From contig NZ_AP024885.1 of assembly GCF_024346975.1 (NCBI RefSeq), forward strand, positions 1,364,001-1,428,000: a stretch of DNA of 64,000 nucleotides, written 5' to 3'. The notes beneath the pieces were generated by a model. That model made no database searches and was not told the DNA's origin. It saw only the letters and a list, made by a program, of their open reading frames with translations. This document shows, piece by piece, positions 39,043 through 46,873 of this stretch; positions within the stretch are counted from its first letter, which is position 1, and each line of letters starts with the position of its first letter. This stretch comes from Vibrio neonatus. Its GTDB lineage: Bacteria > Pseudomonadota > Gammaproteobacteria > Enterobacterales > Vibrionaceae. The translations under genes and the position numbers were made by a program.

Positions 39043-39639
39043 ATGAATAAATTAATTTTAGCGTCTGTCATCTCTTTCACTATAGTTGGATGTGCCAACG
39101 ATACCGAAGAGTATATCGACACTCCGCTACCAGACCAACAAGCAGATTTGCGTGACTTTGACCGTGATGGCGTTATTAACGCTAGAGACAAATGCCCCGG
39201 TACTCCAAGTAGTGCAAGAGTCAATAATGACGGCTGTGAAGAACGCATTGAAGTCTCTCAAGAACAACACCTTAAAATCTTATTTGAACACAATTCGACT
39301 GAGGTAAACCCCGTATTTGGTGGGCAGATTGAGGGCATGGCGGAGTTTTTAAAACAATACCCCGAAACCTCAATTGAAATTAAAGGTTTTGCCAGTAATC
39401 CCGGTGATAGAGAATACAACTTAAATCTATCACGCAACCGAGCGCTGCTGGTGCAAGATAAGCTAATAGGGTTTGGCGTTGATCCTAGTCGCGTCGTTAT
39501 TATTGGTCATGGTGAAGATGACGCCGACGATGACAATCCCATCGATGAAGCGCTAGAAAGACGCGTTGAGGCCAAAGTTGTTGGCTTTAAAGGAGACTTT
39601 GTTAAGGAGTGGACTATTTTTACGACGTTACCGAAATAA
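39043..39639 (+). CDS. OmpA-family lipoprotein with calcium-binding-type repeat
   Basis: 198 residues from the ATG at 39043, one base after the TolC-like stop. The lipobox is VGCAN (Cys17), followed by a thrombospondin-type-3-like motif DFDRDGVINARDKCPGTP and an OmpA peptidoglycan-binding domain (about 80-190, SIEIKGFASNPGDREYNLNLSRNRALLV, with R-A-V-like arm). It probably anchors the adhesin channel to peptidoglycan. Similar genes accompany LapE-type channels in Vibrio; here it is translationally coupled to it. A terminator follows. Confidence 0.87.
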   Translation: MNKLILASVISFTIVGCANDTEEYIDTPLPDQQADLRDFDRDGVINARDKCPGTPSSARVNNDGCEERIEVSQEQHLKILFEHNSTEVNPVFGGQIEGMAEFLKQYPETSIEIKGFASNPGDREYNLNLSRNRALLVQDKLIGFGVDPSRVVIIGHGEDDADDDNPIDEALERRVEAKVVGFKGDFVKEWTIFTTLPK

Positions 39640-39664
39640 ACGTTATTCAATCCACCGCATAAAG

Positions 39665-39689
39665 AGCTGAGTAAAAACTCAGCTTTTTT
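39665..39689 (+). terminator. Terminator of the TolC-like/OmpA operon
   Basis: AGCTGAGT pairs with ACTCAGCT, with a 4-nt loop, then six T. It lies about 25 bp past the OmpA stop. Confidence 0.88.
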
Positions 39690-39769
39690 GTTCCTATCTC
39701 GCTAAATAATCCCATGCAACCTGTAAGCGTGCTAAAATACCCGACATATCACACTGTTAGGAAAAAACA

Positions 39770-40120
39770 ATGAGCCAATTAAGCAACGATATTCAACAAA
39801 ATCTAGACCTGTTTATCGAACAGAGTAAAAAAGAGAATCTTGTTTGGGGTCTTAAAAATGAAGACGGCTGGTTAGCCTGTGATTCAAGCGAGTTTGAAGA
39901 ATGCGAAGTCATGCCATTTTGGTCTAATCGTGCTGATGCTGAGTATCATAATGTTGAAGAGTGGGCTGATTTTGAAGTCACTGAAATCCCTCTTGATATT
40001 TTTGTAGAAGACTGGCTAATCACCCTATCAGAAGATGGCGTGTTAATCGGTACCAACTGGAATGCCGAGCTTGAAGGTAAAGAAGTAGAACCAGAAGCAC
40101 TGGCTAAACTGTACCTATAA
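39770..40120 (+). CDS. DUF2750-type small acidic protein
   Basis: 116 residues, strongly acidic (many Glu and Asp), no signal or membrane segment. Recognisable features: LVWGLKNEDGWLAC, MPFWSNRADAEYH, FEVTEIPLDIFVEDWLITLSEDG and LIGTNWNAELEGKEV, which fit the DUF2750 family of uncharacterised cytoplasmic proteins. ATG at 39770 with TAGGAA upstream. It is followed by a terminator and yidA; no functional link is implied by the sequence. Confidence 0.7.
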   Translation: MSQLSNDIQQNLDLFIEQSKKENLVWGLKNEDGWLACDSSEFEECEVMPFWSNRADAEYHNVEEWADFEVTEIPLDIFVEDWLITLSEDGVLIGTNWNAELEGKEVEPEALAKLYL

Positions 40121-40129
40121 TAATTCTAT

Positions 40130-40165
40130 AACCCCTGCAATCACTGTAGGGGTTTTCTTTTTTTA
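40130..40165 (+). terminator. Terminator after the DUF2750 gene
   Basis: AACCCCT (40130-40136) pairs with AGGGGTT (40148-40154), then a long T-rich tail. Confidence 0.85.
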
Positions 40166-40177
40166 CTGGGTTTAATC

Positions 40178-40981
40178 ATGTACAAGCTAATTGCTATCGA
40201 TATGGATGGCACCTTACTCAACACTGATAAAGTTATTTCAGACAGAAATAAGCAAGCTATCTTTGATGCGAGAGCAAAAGGCGTAACCGTTGTACTAGCC
40301 TCTGGCCGCCCATTAGAAGGTATGCTCAACAGCCTACAGCAACTGGGTATGGACAGTAATGAAGACTATGTGCTTTGTTATAACTCTGCGGTAATTAAAA
40401 ACGTTGGCACAGGTGAGATCATTAGTGAACGTTTGATTTCAGGAGCAGATGCAAAGCGCGTCTACCAATTGGCCAAAGAACGTAACTGCAACTGCCAAGC
40501 ATTTAGTAAAGTACACGGCTTAATTACCCCTAAAGACAGTCACTACACACAGCATGAAGCCAAAATTAATGGTTTAACGGTTACGGTAATGGATTTTGAT
40601 ACCCTTGATGATTCACATCCAATCATCAAAACCATGCTCGTTGATCCAGTAGAGGTGCTGCAACCAATAGCCGATACTCTTCCCGAGATTTTAAGACGCG
40701 ATTATTCCGTCGTGCGTAGCGCACCCTTCTTCCTTGAATTTTGTAATCCACTCAGTAATAAAGGCACTGGCGTACAGACCCTTGCCCAACATTTGGGGAT
40801 AAAACAAAGTGAAGTGATGTGCATTGGAGATGCGGGTAACGATCATGACATGCTGAAATACGCAGGTCTTGCCGTCGCAATGCAAAATGCCGATGACGAA
40901 ACCAAATCACTCGCTGATCATATTACCGATAGTAATAACGAATCCGGCGTCGCGACCGCCATTGAGAAGTTTGTGCTCTAA
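40178..40981 (+). CDS. yidA: Sugar-phosphatase YidA (Cof-type HAD hydrolase)
   Basis: 267 residues. HAD motif I DMDGTLLNTD (catalytic Asp), motif II LASGRP, motif III Lys in NKGTG and motif IV GDAGNDHDML, with a type IIB cap between. Closest by eye to E. coli YidA, which dephosphorylates sugar phosphates and similar metabolites. ATG at 40178; it is the first gene after the DUF2750 terminator. Confidence 0.9.
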   Translation: MYKLIAIDMDGTLLNTDKVISDRNKQAIFDARAKGVTVVLASGRPLEGMLNSLQQLGMDSNEDYVLCYNSAVIKNVGTGEIISERLISGADAKRVYQLAKERNCNCQAFSKVHGLITPKDSHYTQHEAKINGLTVTVMDFDTLDDSHPIIKTMLVDPVEVLQPIADTLPEILRRDYSVVRSAPFFLEFCNPLSNKGTGVQTLAQHLGIKQSEVMCIGDAGNDHDMLKYAGLAVAMQNADDETKSLADHITDSNNESGVATAIEKFVL

Positions 40982-41019
40982 GTAAGAGATAACGTTTTAA
41001 ATAAACGGCTAATCAGTAG

Positions 41020-41499
41020 TTACACGATTGTTTTTGTCATACAGTGAATGTGCGTTTGAAAGCCATGCTTGCGATAAACACTAAGCGCACTTTGATTAAA
41101 TCCCCACACCTCTGCGTTAACTCGCATCGCACCATGAGCTGCAAACTCACTTTCTAGGCGATTAAGAAGTGCGATACCACCGCCTATCTTTCGATAACTA
41201 TCATCAACAAACCAATGGTCAATGCTTCCTACCATTTGCGTTTTTAACAGTGGCGACTGCATATGACACAACTGCCCGGAGATAAAACCAACGATAGACT
41301 CATCCACCTCTAACACAAAGATAAAGCAGTCCAGAGTCGATAAATAACTATCAATCTCTGCTGTCAGCTCTTCAATGCAAGGCGATTTTATCATCTGCTC
41401 ACAGTGCAAATGATGCCACTCATATAAGGCTTGCCACACATTTAACAAAGTAGCTTTGTCTGTGACTTGTGCTCGTCTTATCTTAAAAGTATCCGACAT
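41020..41499 (-). CDS. GNAT-family N-acetyltransferase
   Basis: 159 residues. The acetyl-CoA loop appears as YRKIGGGIALLNRLESEFAAHG (R-x-x-G-x-G/A type) after the beta-bulge strand VGSIDHWFVDDSY; the C-terminal QSALSVYRKHGFQTH is the usual GNAT end. Substrate unknown. It overlaps the LysE-type gene upstream by 17 bases, so the two are translated as one unit, hinting at modification and export of a related small molecule. Confidence 0.88.
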   Translation of the reverse strand: MSDTFKIRRAQVTDKATLLNVWQALYEWHHLHCEQMIKSPCIEELTAEIDSYLSTLDCFIFVLEVDESIVGFISGQLCHMQSPLLKTQMVGSIDHWFVDDSYRKIGGGIALLNRLESEFAAHGAMRVNAEVWGFNQSALSVYRKHGFQTHIHCMTKTIV

Positions 41500-42109
41500 T
41501 TTGCCACACTACTCGACAGGCCAATGCAATTAACACTATGCCTGAAAGTTGATCAATAAGTTTGCCTCTGGCTTTTAATCGTTCAAAAAGCATTGGGCTA
41601 GAGAGAATTAAAGCAATAAAGGTATACCACAAACCATCAACCAGCATAGGCGTCATAACCACAATTGCCTTTGAACCTAGGCTATTGCCTTCGGCAACAA
41701 ACTGGCTAAATAGCGCGATAAAAAACAAAGCGATTTTTGGGTTAAGCAAAGAAATCAATAACCCTTCTTTCGCCGACGCCTTAACACTCATAGGCTTGCC
41801 CGCTTCAAGGGTGCTGGCAATACCACCATTAGAGGTCAATGACTTCCAGCCTAAATAAGCCAGATAGGCCGCGCCTAATAATGAAATAGAAACAAACAAC
41901 AGCTCTGATTTATGCAATACCACCGCGAGACCAATCACAGTAATAAACGCATAAAACGCAATACCACATGAGTGTGCCCACGCAGCTGCGATTCCGTTAA
42001 GTCGCCCACCTGCCAATGTATGTTTACTCACCGTGGCAAGACTAGGCCCTGGTGACATGGCGCCAAGTAAACAAATTAAAAATAAAGACAGCCATAGATG
42101 AAGGGACAT
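41483..42109 (-). CDS. LysE/RhtB-family amino-acid exporter
   Basis: 208 residues with about six membrane segments. The family motif is near the N-terminus (AMSPGPSLATVSKHTLAGG), followed by GAAYLAYLGWKSL and the LLNPKIALFFIALFSQFV segment. It exports amino acids or homoserine-lactone-like molecules; the substrate cannot be read from the sequence. It is coupled to the overlapping acetyltransferase gene. Confidence 0.9.
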   Translation of the reverse strand: MSLHLWLSLFLICLLGAMSPGPSLATVSKHTLAGGRLNGIAAAWAHSCGIAFYAFITVIGLAVVLHKSELLFVSISLLGAAYLAYLGWKSLTSNGGIASTLEAGKPMSVKASAKEGLLISLLNPKIALFFIALFSQFVAEGNSLGSKAIVVMTPMLVDGLWYTFIALILSSPMLFERLKARGKLIDQLSGIVLIALACRVVWQNVGYF

Positions 42110-42197
42110 AACACATTGCTCAATATAAAACTCAATAGACCATGTTATGCTTTTTTTTAGTGAGGTAAAGCTCTGATAAACAGATTTATAAAATCCG

Positions 42198-42908
42198 TTA
42201 CTTCACCGCCGAATCCGCACTATCCAATTGTGCCTGTTTTACATTGATACTTTTGTCGATTGCTTTTAAGCGATCAGAAGCTTTTTGCTTCCTTTCACAA
42301 GAGTCTGATTTTGCATCCCAGCTTTTACCTTCAGTAAATACCTGACACTCTTTCGCCAAATCATTAAACGTCACAATCAATTTTTCGCGTTGTACATGTA
42401 ACTCATGCACCTCTTGTTGCAGTTTCAGCTGATCTTGAAAATATTCCTTAGACTGGGCAAGTATGGCGTTTTTCTTATCAAGAGAGGTCTGTAATTCTTG
42501 ATTGTTATCTTGTAATTGTTGTTCGTTATCTTGCTGTTGTTTAAGTTGTTTTTTTAAGTTTGCGACTTCAGCATCTAATTGTTTTTTCTGCTGCTTTAGC
42601 TGTGCGTTGGCTTTTTCTGACTTCGTAACAGCTTGTTTAAGTAAGGTTTGCTCCTGCTTAAAAGAGTCGCCATCTTCTTTGAACGTCTGCAATTTGGCTT
42701 TAATTTCATTATTTTCAGCATTCAAAGCCACTTGTTGATCGCTAAGCTGTTGTAAAGTCGCTTGCTTCCCTTCACTCTCTTTTTGCGCGTTATGTGAGAC
42801 AAATGTACCACCGATTACCGTGCCTAATACCAAGCAAAATAGTCCTGTGATCAGATGCGTTTTGCTCGCTCCAATCTGGCGTCCCCGTACAAGGTTACAA
42901 TTCAACAC
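42198..42908 (-). CDS. Membrane-anchored coiled-coil protein
   Basis: 236 residues. A GTG start at 42908 is chosen because GGGGTAG lies six bases upstream. A single membrane segment (HLITGLFCLVLGTVIGGTFVS) is followed by a long coiled coil rich in Gln, Lys and Glu (about residues 50-185), and a C-terminal part with two Cys (CQVFTEGKSWDAKSDSC). Topology: short cytoplasmic tail, long periplasmic rod. Family unknown. It is directly downstream of a 52-residue membrane protein (11 bp gap), with which it likely forms an operon. Confidence 0.75.
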   Translation of the reverse strand: MLNCNLVRGRQIGASKTHLITGLFCLVLGTVIGGTFVSHNAQKESEGKQATLQQLSDQQVALNAENNEIKAKLQTFKEDGDSFKQEQTLLKQAVTKSEKANAQLKQQKKQLDAEVANLKKQLKQQQDNEQQLQDNNQELQTSLDKKNAILAQSKEYFQDQLKLQQEVHELHVQREKLIVTFNDLAKECQVFTEGKSWDAKSDSCERKQKASDRLKAIDKSINVKQAQLDSADSAVK

Positions 42909-42919
42909 AGACTACCCCA

Positions 42920-43078
42920 CTATCGGATTAATTCAGACATCATCAAAACACCAGTATAGATAGCAAACGCTCCTAACAATACAATGACAACCCATTTTTG
43001 TATTTTCTCATTCGTGTTATAGCGAACAAACAACAGCGCTAGAACACCCAAGACGACAATAGCAATTAAACGTGTCAT
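42920..43078 (-). CDS. Small two-segment membrane protein (52 residues)
   Basis: An open frame too short for usual thresholds. It starts at an ATG preceded by GAGAGAG at good spacing and encodes MTRLIAIVVLGVLALLFVRY, a charged turn (NTNEKIQKW), then VVIVLLGAFAIYTGVLMMSE and ends LIR. The pattern of two hydrophobic helices with a basic loop is strongly non-random and the ribosome site is good. It precedes the coiled-coil gene by 11 bp on the same strand. Function unknown. Confidence 0.72.
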   Translation of the reverse strand: MTRLIAIVVLGVLALLFVRYNTNEKIQKWVVIVLLGAFAIYTGVLMMSELIR

Positions 43079-43261
43079 GTTACTCTCTCACCATGTGATA
43101 AATATTAGGATTAGGTAAAGTTTAACAGTTAAGTATTTGTTTTGGTTAATCTTACCTAAAAGAAATTTCGATAAGTTTCTTGAATCTGTAAAAATTTATG
43201 TTACTTTACTTGCCGGTAAGTAATTTACTTACAAACCTAGCGTTTTTACGCTAGTTCCGAT

Positions 43262-43470
43262 GAAGACTGCAGGAGAGTGACGTTTTATTACGTCTACCGA
43301 AGAAGTAAATCTTTCAGGTTCTTGTTTTTACGTTCTTGTTTAAACGAGTGAGGACTGCAGTTGGAGGAATCTCTGGAGAGAGCCGTACTACTTTTATGTA
43401 GCAATCGGCCGCCGAAGGAGCAAGCCCAATTTTGGGTGAAACTCTCAGGCAAAAGGACAGAGGAGTGAAA
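43262..43470 (+). ncRNA. Tandem glycine riboswitch
   Basis: Two glycine aptamers in front of a sodium:alanine/glycine symporter. Aptamer I (about 43262-43362) has CAGGAGAG, CCGAAGAAGTAAATCTTTCAGG and a P1 formed by two ACTGCAG copies (43266-43272 and 43355-43361). Aptamer II (about 43363-43470) has GGAGAG, CCGCCGAAGGAGCAA, CTCTCAGGCAAAAGGAC and AGAG closing. The same tandem arrangement upstream of a symporter is known from V. cholerae. Aptamer I carries an extra hairpin between its CAGG and GAGGACTGCAG segments. A short hairpin (CTAGCG/CGCTAG, 43237-43254) precedes it. Confidence 0.93.
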
Positions 43471-43552
43471 CTGCGTTTAACCACTTTATCGTTAATTTAG
43501 TTCTTTTGATCCGCGTTCACTCTTCTCCTTATATGTTGTTTATTAAGGGGAA
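43463..43552 (+). promoter_or_regulatory. Probable expression platform of the glycine riboswitch
   Basis: TTCTCCTT (43523-43530) can pair with the ribosome-binding region AAGGGGAA (43545-43552), hiding it. The preceding TTCACTC (43516-43522) can instead pair with GAGTGAA at the end of aptamer II (43463-43469). This gives two exclusive folds and points to translational control. No T-tract terminator was seen. The pairing was read by eye, not computed. Confidence 0.55.
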
Positions 43553-43556
43553 AACC

Positions 43557-44942
43557 ATGACACCTGCACAATCTTCGCTACAAACTATTTTACACTCCAT
43601 CGACAGTTTCGTCTGGGGACCACCACTGCTTATCCTATTGGTTGGTACCGGCGTTTACTTCACTTTCAGTTTAGGCCTTATTCAGTTTAGACACCTTCCT
43701 ACTGCCCTTAAAATGGTCTTTAGTAAGTCGTCAAATACCGATTCCAAAGGCGATGTCACCGCATTCGCAGCATTATGTACAGCCCTATCAGCTACCATTG
43801 GTACAGGTAATATCGTAGGTGTGGCGACTGCGATTAAACTTGGCGGCCCTGGTGCACTCTTTTGGATGTGGCTAGCTGCATTATTTGGTATGGCAACAAA
43901 ATACGCCGAATGTCTACTTGCCGTAAAATACCGCACCACAGATGACAAAGGTGGCATGTTGGGTGGTCCAATGTACTACTTGCGTGATGGCGTAAAATCA
44001 CCGCTTTTAGCGACATTATTTGCCGTTTTCGCTCTAGGTGTTGCCCTGTTTGGTATCGGTACTTTCCCACAAGTTAACGCTATTTTAGATGCATCAGAGG
44101 TGACGCTTGGCGCTGACCGTACTATGGCGGCAATCGTATTAACTATCCTAGTCGCTATGGTTACCTTAGGTGGTATCAAGTCTATATCTCGCGTCGCAGG
44201 TAAAGTAGTGCCGACCATGGCGGTTATCTATGTTGTGGCTTGTTTAGGTATTTTGATCAATAACGCTGACCAAGTGTTATCAGCCATTGAACTAGTGATT
44301 GTTTCTGCGTTTACACCAACAGCAGCAAGTGGCGGCTTCTTTGGCGCAAGTGTCATGCTTGCCATCCAATCGGGTATCGCGCGCGGCGTATTCTCTAACG
44401 AATCAGGTTTAGGTAGTGCACCAATGGCCGCAGCGGCTGCAAAAACCGACTCATGCGCACGTCAAGGTTTAATTTCGATGACCGGTACCTTCTTTGATAC
44501 CATCATTATCTGTACCATGACCGGCCTTGCCTTAATTATCACAGGTGCATGGCAAAGCGATTTTGCTGGCGCAATGATGACCACGCATGCTTTCGCTGTG
44601 GGTTTAAATGCCGATGTCCTCGGCCCTATTTTAGTATCAGTCGGCCTATTGTTCTTCGCCTTCACCACCATTTTAGGTTGGAACTACTACGGCGAACGTT
44701 GCGTGGTTTACCTTTTCGGTACTAAAGCAATCTTGCCGTACAAAGTAGTCTTTATCGCATTAGTCTTCTCTGGCGCCTTTATGAAACTGGATATGATTTG
44801 GTTAATTGCCGATATCGTAAATGGCTTGATGGCAGTACCTAACCTAATTGGTCTTATCGCCCTACGTCAGGTAGTGATTGCGGAAACTAAGCTGTTTTTT
44901 GATAAGTCATTATCGTTAAAGCCTGCGACTCAACAATCGTAA
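43557..44942 (+). CDS. Sodium:alanine/glycine symporter (AGCS family)
   Basis: 461 residues with about ten membrane segments. The start ATG at 43557 follows AAGGGGAAAACC; an upstream in-frame start at 43506 lies in the riboswitch platform. The AGCS signature appears in FAALCTALSATIGTGNIVGVATAI and in GPGALFWMWLAALFGMATKYAE, and GVFSNESGLGSAPMAAAAAKT is the second hallmark. It takes up glycine or alanine with sodium; control by a glycine riboswitch argues that glycine is a relevant substrate. Monocistronic. Confidence 0.93.
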   Translation: MTPAQSSLQTILHSIDSFVWGPPLLILLVGTGVYFTFSLGLIQFRHLPTALKMVFSKSSNTDSKGDVTAFAALCTALSATIGTGNIVGVATAIKLGGPGALFWMWLAALFGMATKYAECLLAVKYRTTDDKGGMLGGPMYYLRDGVKSPLLATLFAVFALGVALFGIGTFPQVNAILDASEVTLGADRTMAAIVLTILVAMVTLGGIKSISRVAGKVVPTMAVIYVVACLGILINNADQVLSAIELVIVSAFTPTAASGGFFGASVMLAIQSGIARGVFSNESGLGSAPMAAAAAKTDSCARQGLISMTGTFFDTIIICTMTGLALIITGAWQSDFAGAMMTTHAFAVGLNADVLGPILVSVGLLFFAFTTILGWNYYGERCVVYLFGTKAILPYKVVFIALVFSGAFMKLDMIWLIADIVNGLMAVPNLIGLIALRQVVIAETKLFFDKSLSLKPATQQS

Positions 44943-45235
44943 AGACGGCTATTGGCTTGCGCTGATGTGGATCATTACTAATAAAAAAATGATCACTTTA
45001 GCGTAAGTCATTATAATTTCCAGTATTTACTGCATAAGATGGACTACTTCGGAGTAATCCAACAGATATAAAGCCTAGCCTTATCATTACAGATCTTACT
45101 TTGAGAAAAGAGTCAAGGTACAGCCAGCTAATAGAATTAGCTTATTATTTAGTTATAACACTGTCGCGGACTTACTTAACAATTAGGATTATATGTTAGT
45201 TAGAATCCGTTACAGTCATACTGGAAACGCGCCAC
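44943..45235. other. Gene-free stretch after the symporter
   Basis: 293 bp, AT-rich. A weak hairpin around 44960-45005 (GGATCATT with AATGATC, ending TTTAGCG) may slow transcription but has no T tract. Nothing else was seen. Confidence 0.4.
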
Positions 45236-45637
45236 TTAATCCTTAATATTTGGTTGATTCTTACCTATATCACATGACCAAACTAATTTTTGTGATATGT
45301 TTCCTGATGAATAATTCATTGTTATCTTACCCGTCGCTTTATCAAACTTCGTAAGTCCAGAAAAATCCTTTATATAAAGGCTTCTTTTTGAATTAGATAT
45401 ATTTTCACCGTCATTTGTTCCATAACGTAACATAACCCATCCACCAATTTCGATGGAGTAAAACCTATCATTTTGAATTCGAAGCCAACCATCTCTAATA
45501 TCCCCTTTTCGCAAATCACTTAGCAATGGACTAATTGACGTCAACTCACAGAAAAGGCGCCTTTTTTCATCATAGTTAACGCTATTACTCGCATGTAAAT
45601 TAAATGCCAATGGTAACAAAAATAGAATTTTTTTCAT
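45236..45637 (-). CDS. Small secreted protein of unknown function
   Basis: 133 residues with a signal peptide (MKKILFLLPLAFNLHAS). The mature part is short, with two Cys (RRLFCELTS near 30 and WSCDIG near the end) that could form one disulfide. AT-rich codons compared with neighbours and gene-free flanks on both sides suggest an acquired gene. Family not recognised; it could also be a rapidly evolving periplasmic protein. Confidence 0.6.
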   Translation of the reverse strand: MKKILFLLPLAFNLHASNSVNYDEKRRLFCELTSISPLLSDLRKGDIRDGWLRIQNDRFYSIEIGGWVMLRYGTNDGENISNSKRSLYIKDFSGLTKFDKATGKITMNYSSGNISQKLVWSCDIGKNQPNIKD

Positions 45638-46090
45638 TTACTTATCCTTGAAGTCTAAACTAAATACATATAAGACATAATAAGCGTATGAGGTGCTAGT
45701 CTCAAATTTAGTAAGTTAACTTCAAGTCAGAATCATAATTAGTATGCTCAAACAACTAAATATCGAGGCGAGTATGAACAACACATGGTTACATTTCTTA
45801 GCGTAAAATAGATATTTGAAGTTGGGATGATTGGAAATAAACTTCAAACTATATTAGAAGGATTCTAAGCGTATTGTAACTGGCGACCTTTGATATTCTA
45901 CAATAGTTTAACGATCAAGTTTGCTTAAACGAGCTTTAGCCCTTTGCATTAGAGCATCAAAACAAACTGGAGCAATTAGTACGAATTCATTTTGATTATA
46001 GCTGTTCTCTATCAATCATAACTGCCATGAACCACTTGTAATTAGGCAGATTGACCTAGCACAATGATAGATTAACGAGCACTACGGATA
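45638..46090. other. Gene-free stretch before btuD-like gene
   Basis: 453 bp, AT-rich, stop codons in all frames. No tRNA, clear hairpin or repeat was found. It holds the promoter for the 45236-45637 gene and the 3' end of the importer operon transcript. Confidence 0.4.
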
Positions 46091-46873
46091 TTAATAAGAA
46101 TCCCGCTTCACCGCCAATATATTGGGGTTTCCGGTACTAGAGTTGATAGAAACCTTAACTTCATAAGGATAAATCTGTTGGATTTGCTGTTGGGTCAATA
46201 TCGAACTTGGCACGCCATCGGCTATTAACTTTCCATGGTGCATAAGCAACAAACGGTCGCAAAACTCTGCTGCTGTATTTAGGTTATGTAGTGCCACAAG
46301 CACCGTTTTGCCCTCTTGTGCCAAGCTGTATAGAATATTCATCAATTGTCCTTCATGACCAATATCTAAGCTAGCACTGGGTTCATCTAACAAAATAACA
46401 GGCGCATCTTGCAACAAGATTCGTGCAAGGTGCACCAGTTGTTGCTCGCCGCCAGAAAGTTCATCTACGCTTCTTTCTTCAAGGCGATCTATGTTAAGTC
46501 GCTTTAGTACCTTTTTAATTTGGCTTTTCTTTTGCGCTTTATCTAACGCATGATTGTTCACTAAGCCTAACGCAATTAACTCACTGACTTTATAAGGAAA
46601 CTCGACTCGATTGATCTGTGGCAGGTAGCTTAATAGTGCGGCGCGCTGATCGGCGGCCAATTCCATTACAGGTTCACCAAACAAGCAAACTCGCCCTTCG
46701 GTTGGCGTCATATAACCGCTGATGTGTTTTAGCACGCTAGATTTACCTGCGCCATTGGGGCCAATAATGCCCACTAATGAGCCCTTACCTAACTCGAAGC
46801 TAACGTTCTGCAAGACCGCCGTTCCATTAAAAGAAACACTTAATTCAGCCACTTTTACCGGACACTCATTCAT
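46091..46873 (-). CDS. btuD: Vitamin B12/iron-complex-type ABC transporter ATPase (BtuD-like)
   Basis: 260 residues. Walker A GPNGAGKSSVLKHISG, Q-loop YLPQINRVEF, signature ELSGGEQQLVHLARIL, Walker B VILLDEPSASLD and the H-loop HNLNTAAEFCDR. The start at 46873 overlaps the permease stop by ATGA; an upstream in-frame start would lie in the permease gene. It belongs to the family that imports cobalamin, heme or siderophores. The cobalamin assignment rests on the neighbouring adenosyltransferase-like gene. Confidence 0.8.
   Translation of the reverse strand: MNECPVKVAELSVSFNGTAVLQNVSFELGKGSLVGIIGPNGAGKSSVLKHISGYMTPTEGRVCLFGEPVMELAADQRAALLSYLPQINRVEFPYKVSELIALGLVNNHALDKAQKKSQIKKVLKRLNIDRLEERSVDELSGGEQQLVHLARILLQDAPVILLDEPSASLDIGHEGQLMNILYSLAQEGKTVLVALHNLNTAAEFCDRLLLMHHGKLIADGVPSSILTQQQIQQIYPYEVKVSINSSTGNPNILAVKRDSY

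Noticed and set aside
44943..46090. tRNA or small RNA genes in the gene-free stretches
   Set aside because: No cloverleaf-like TTCGA arm pattern or clear terminator-bounded unit was seen by eye. A covariance search could still find a small RNA.
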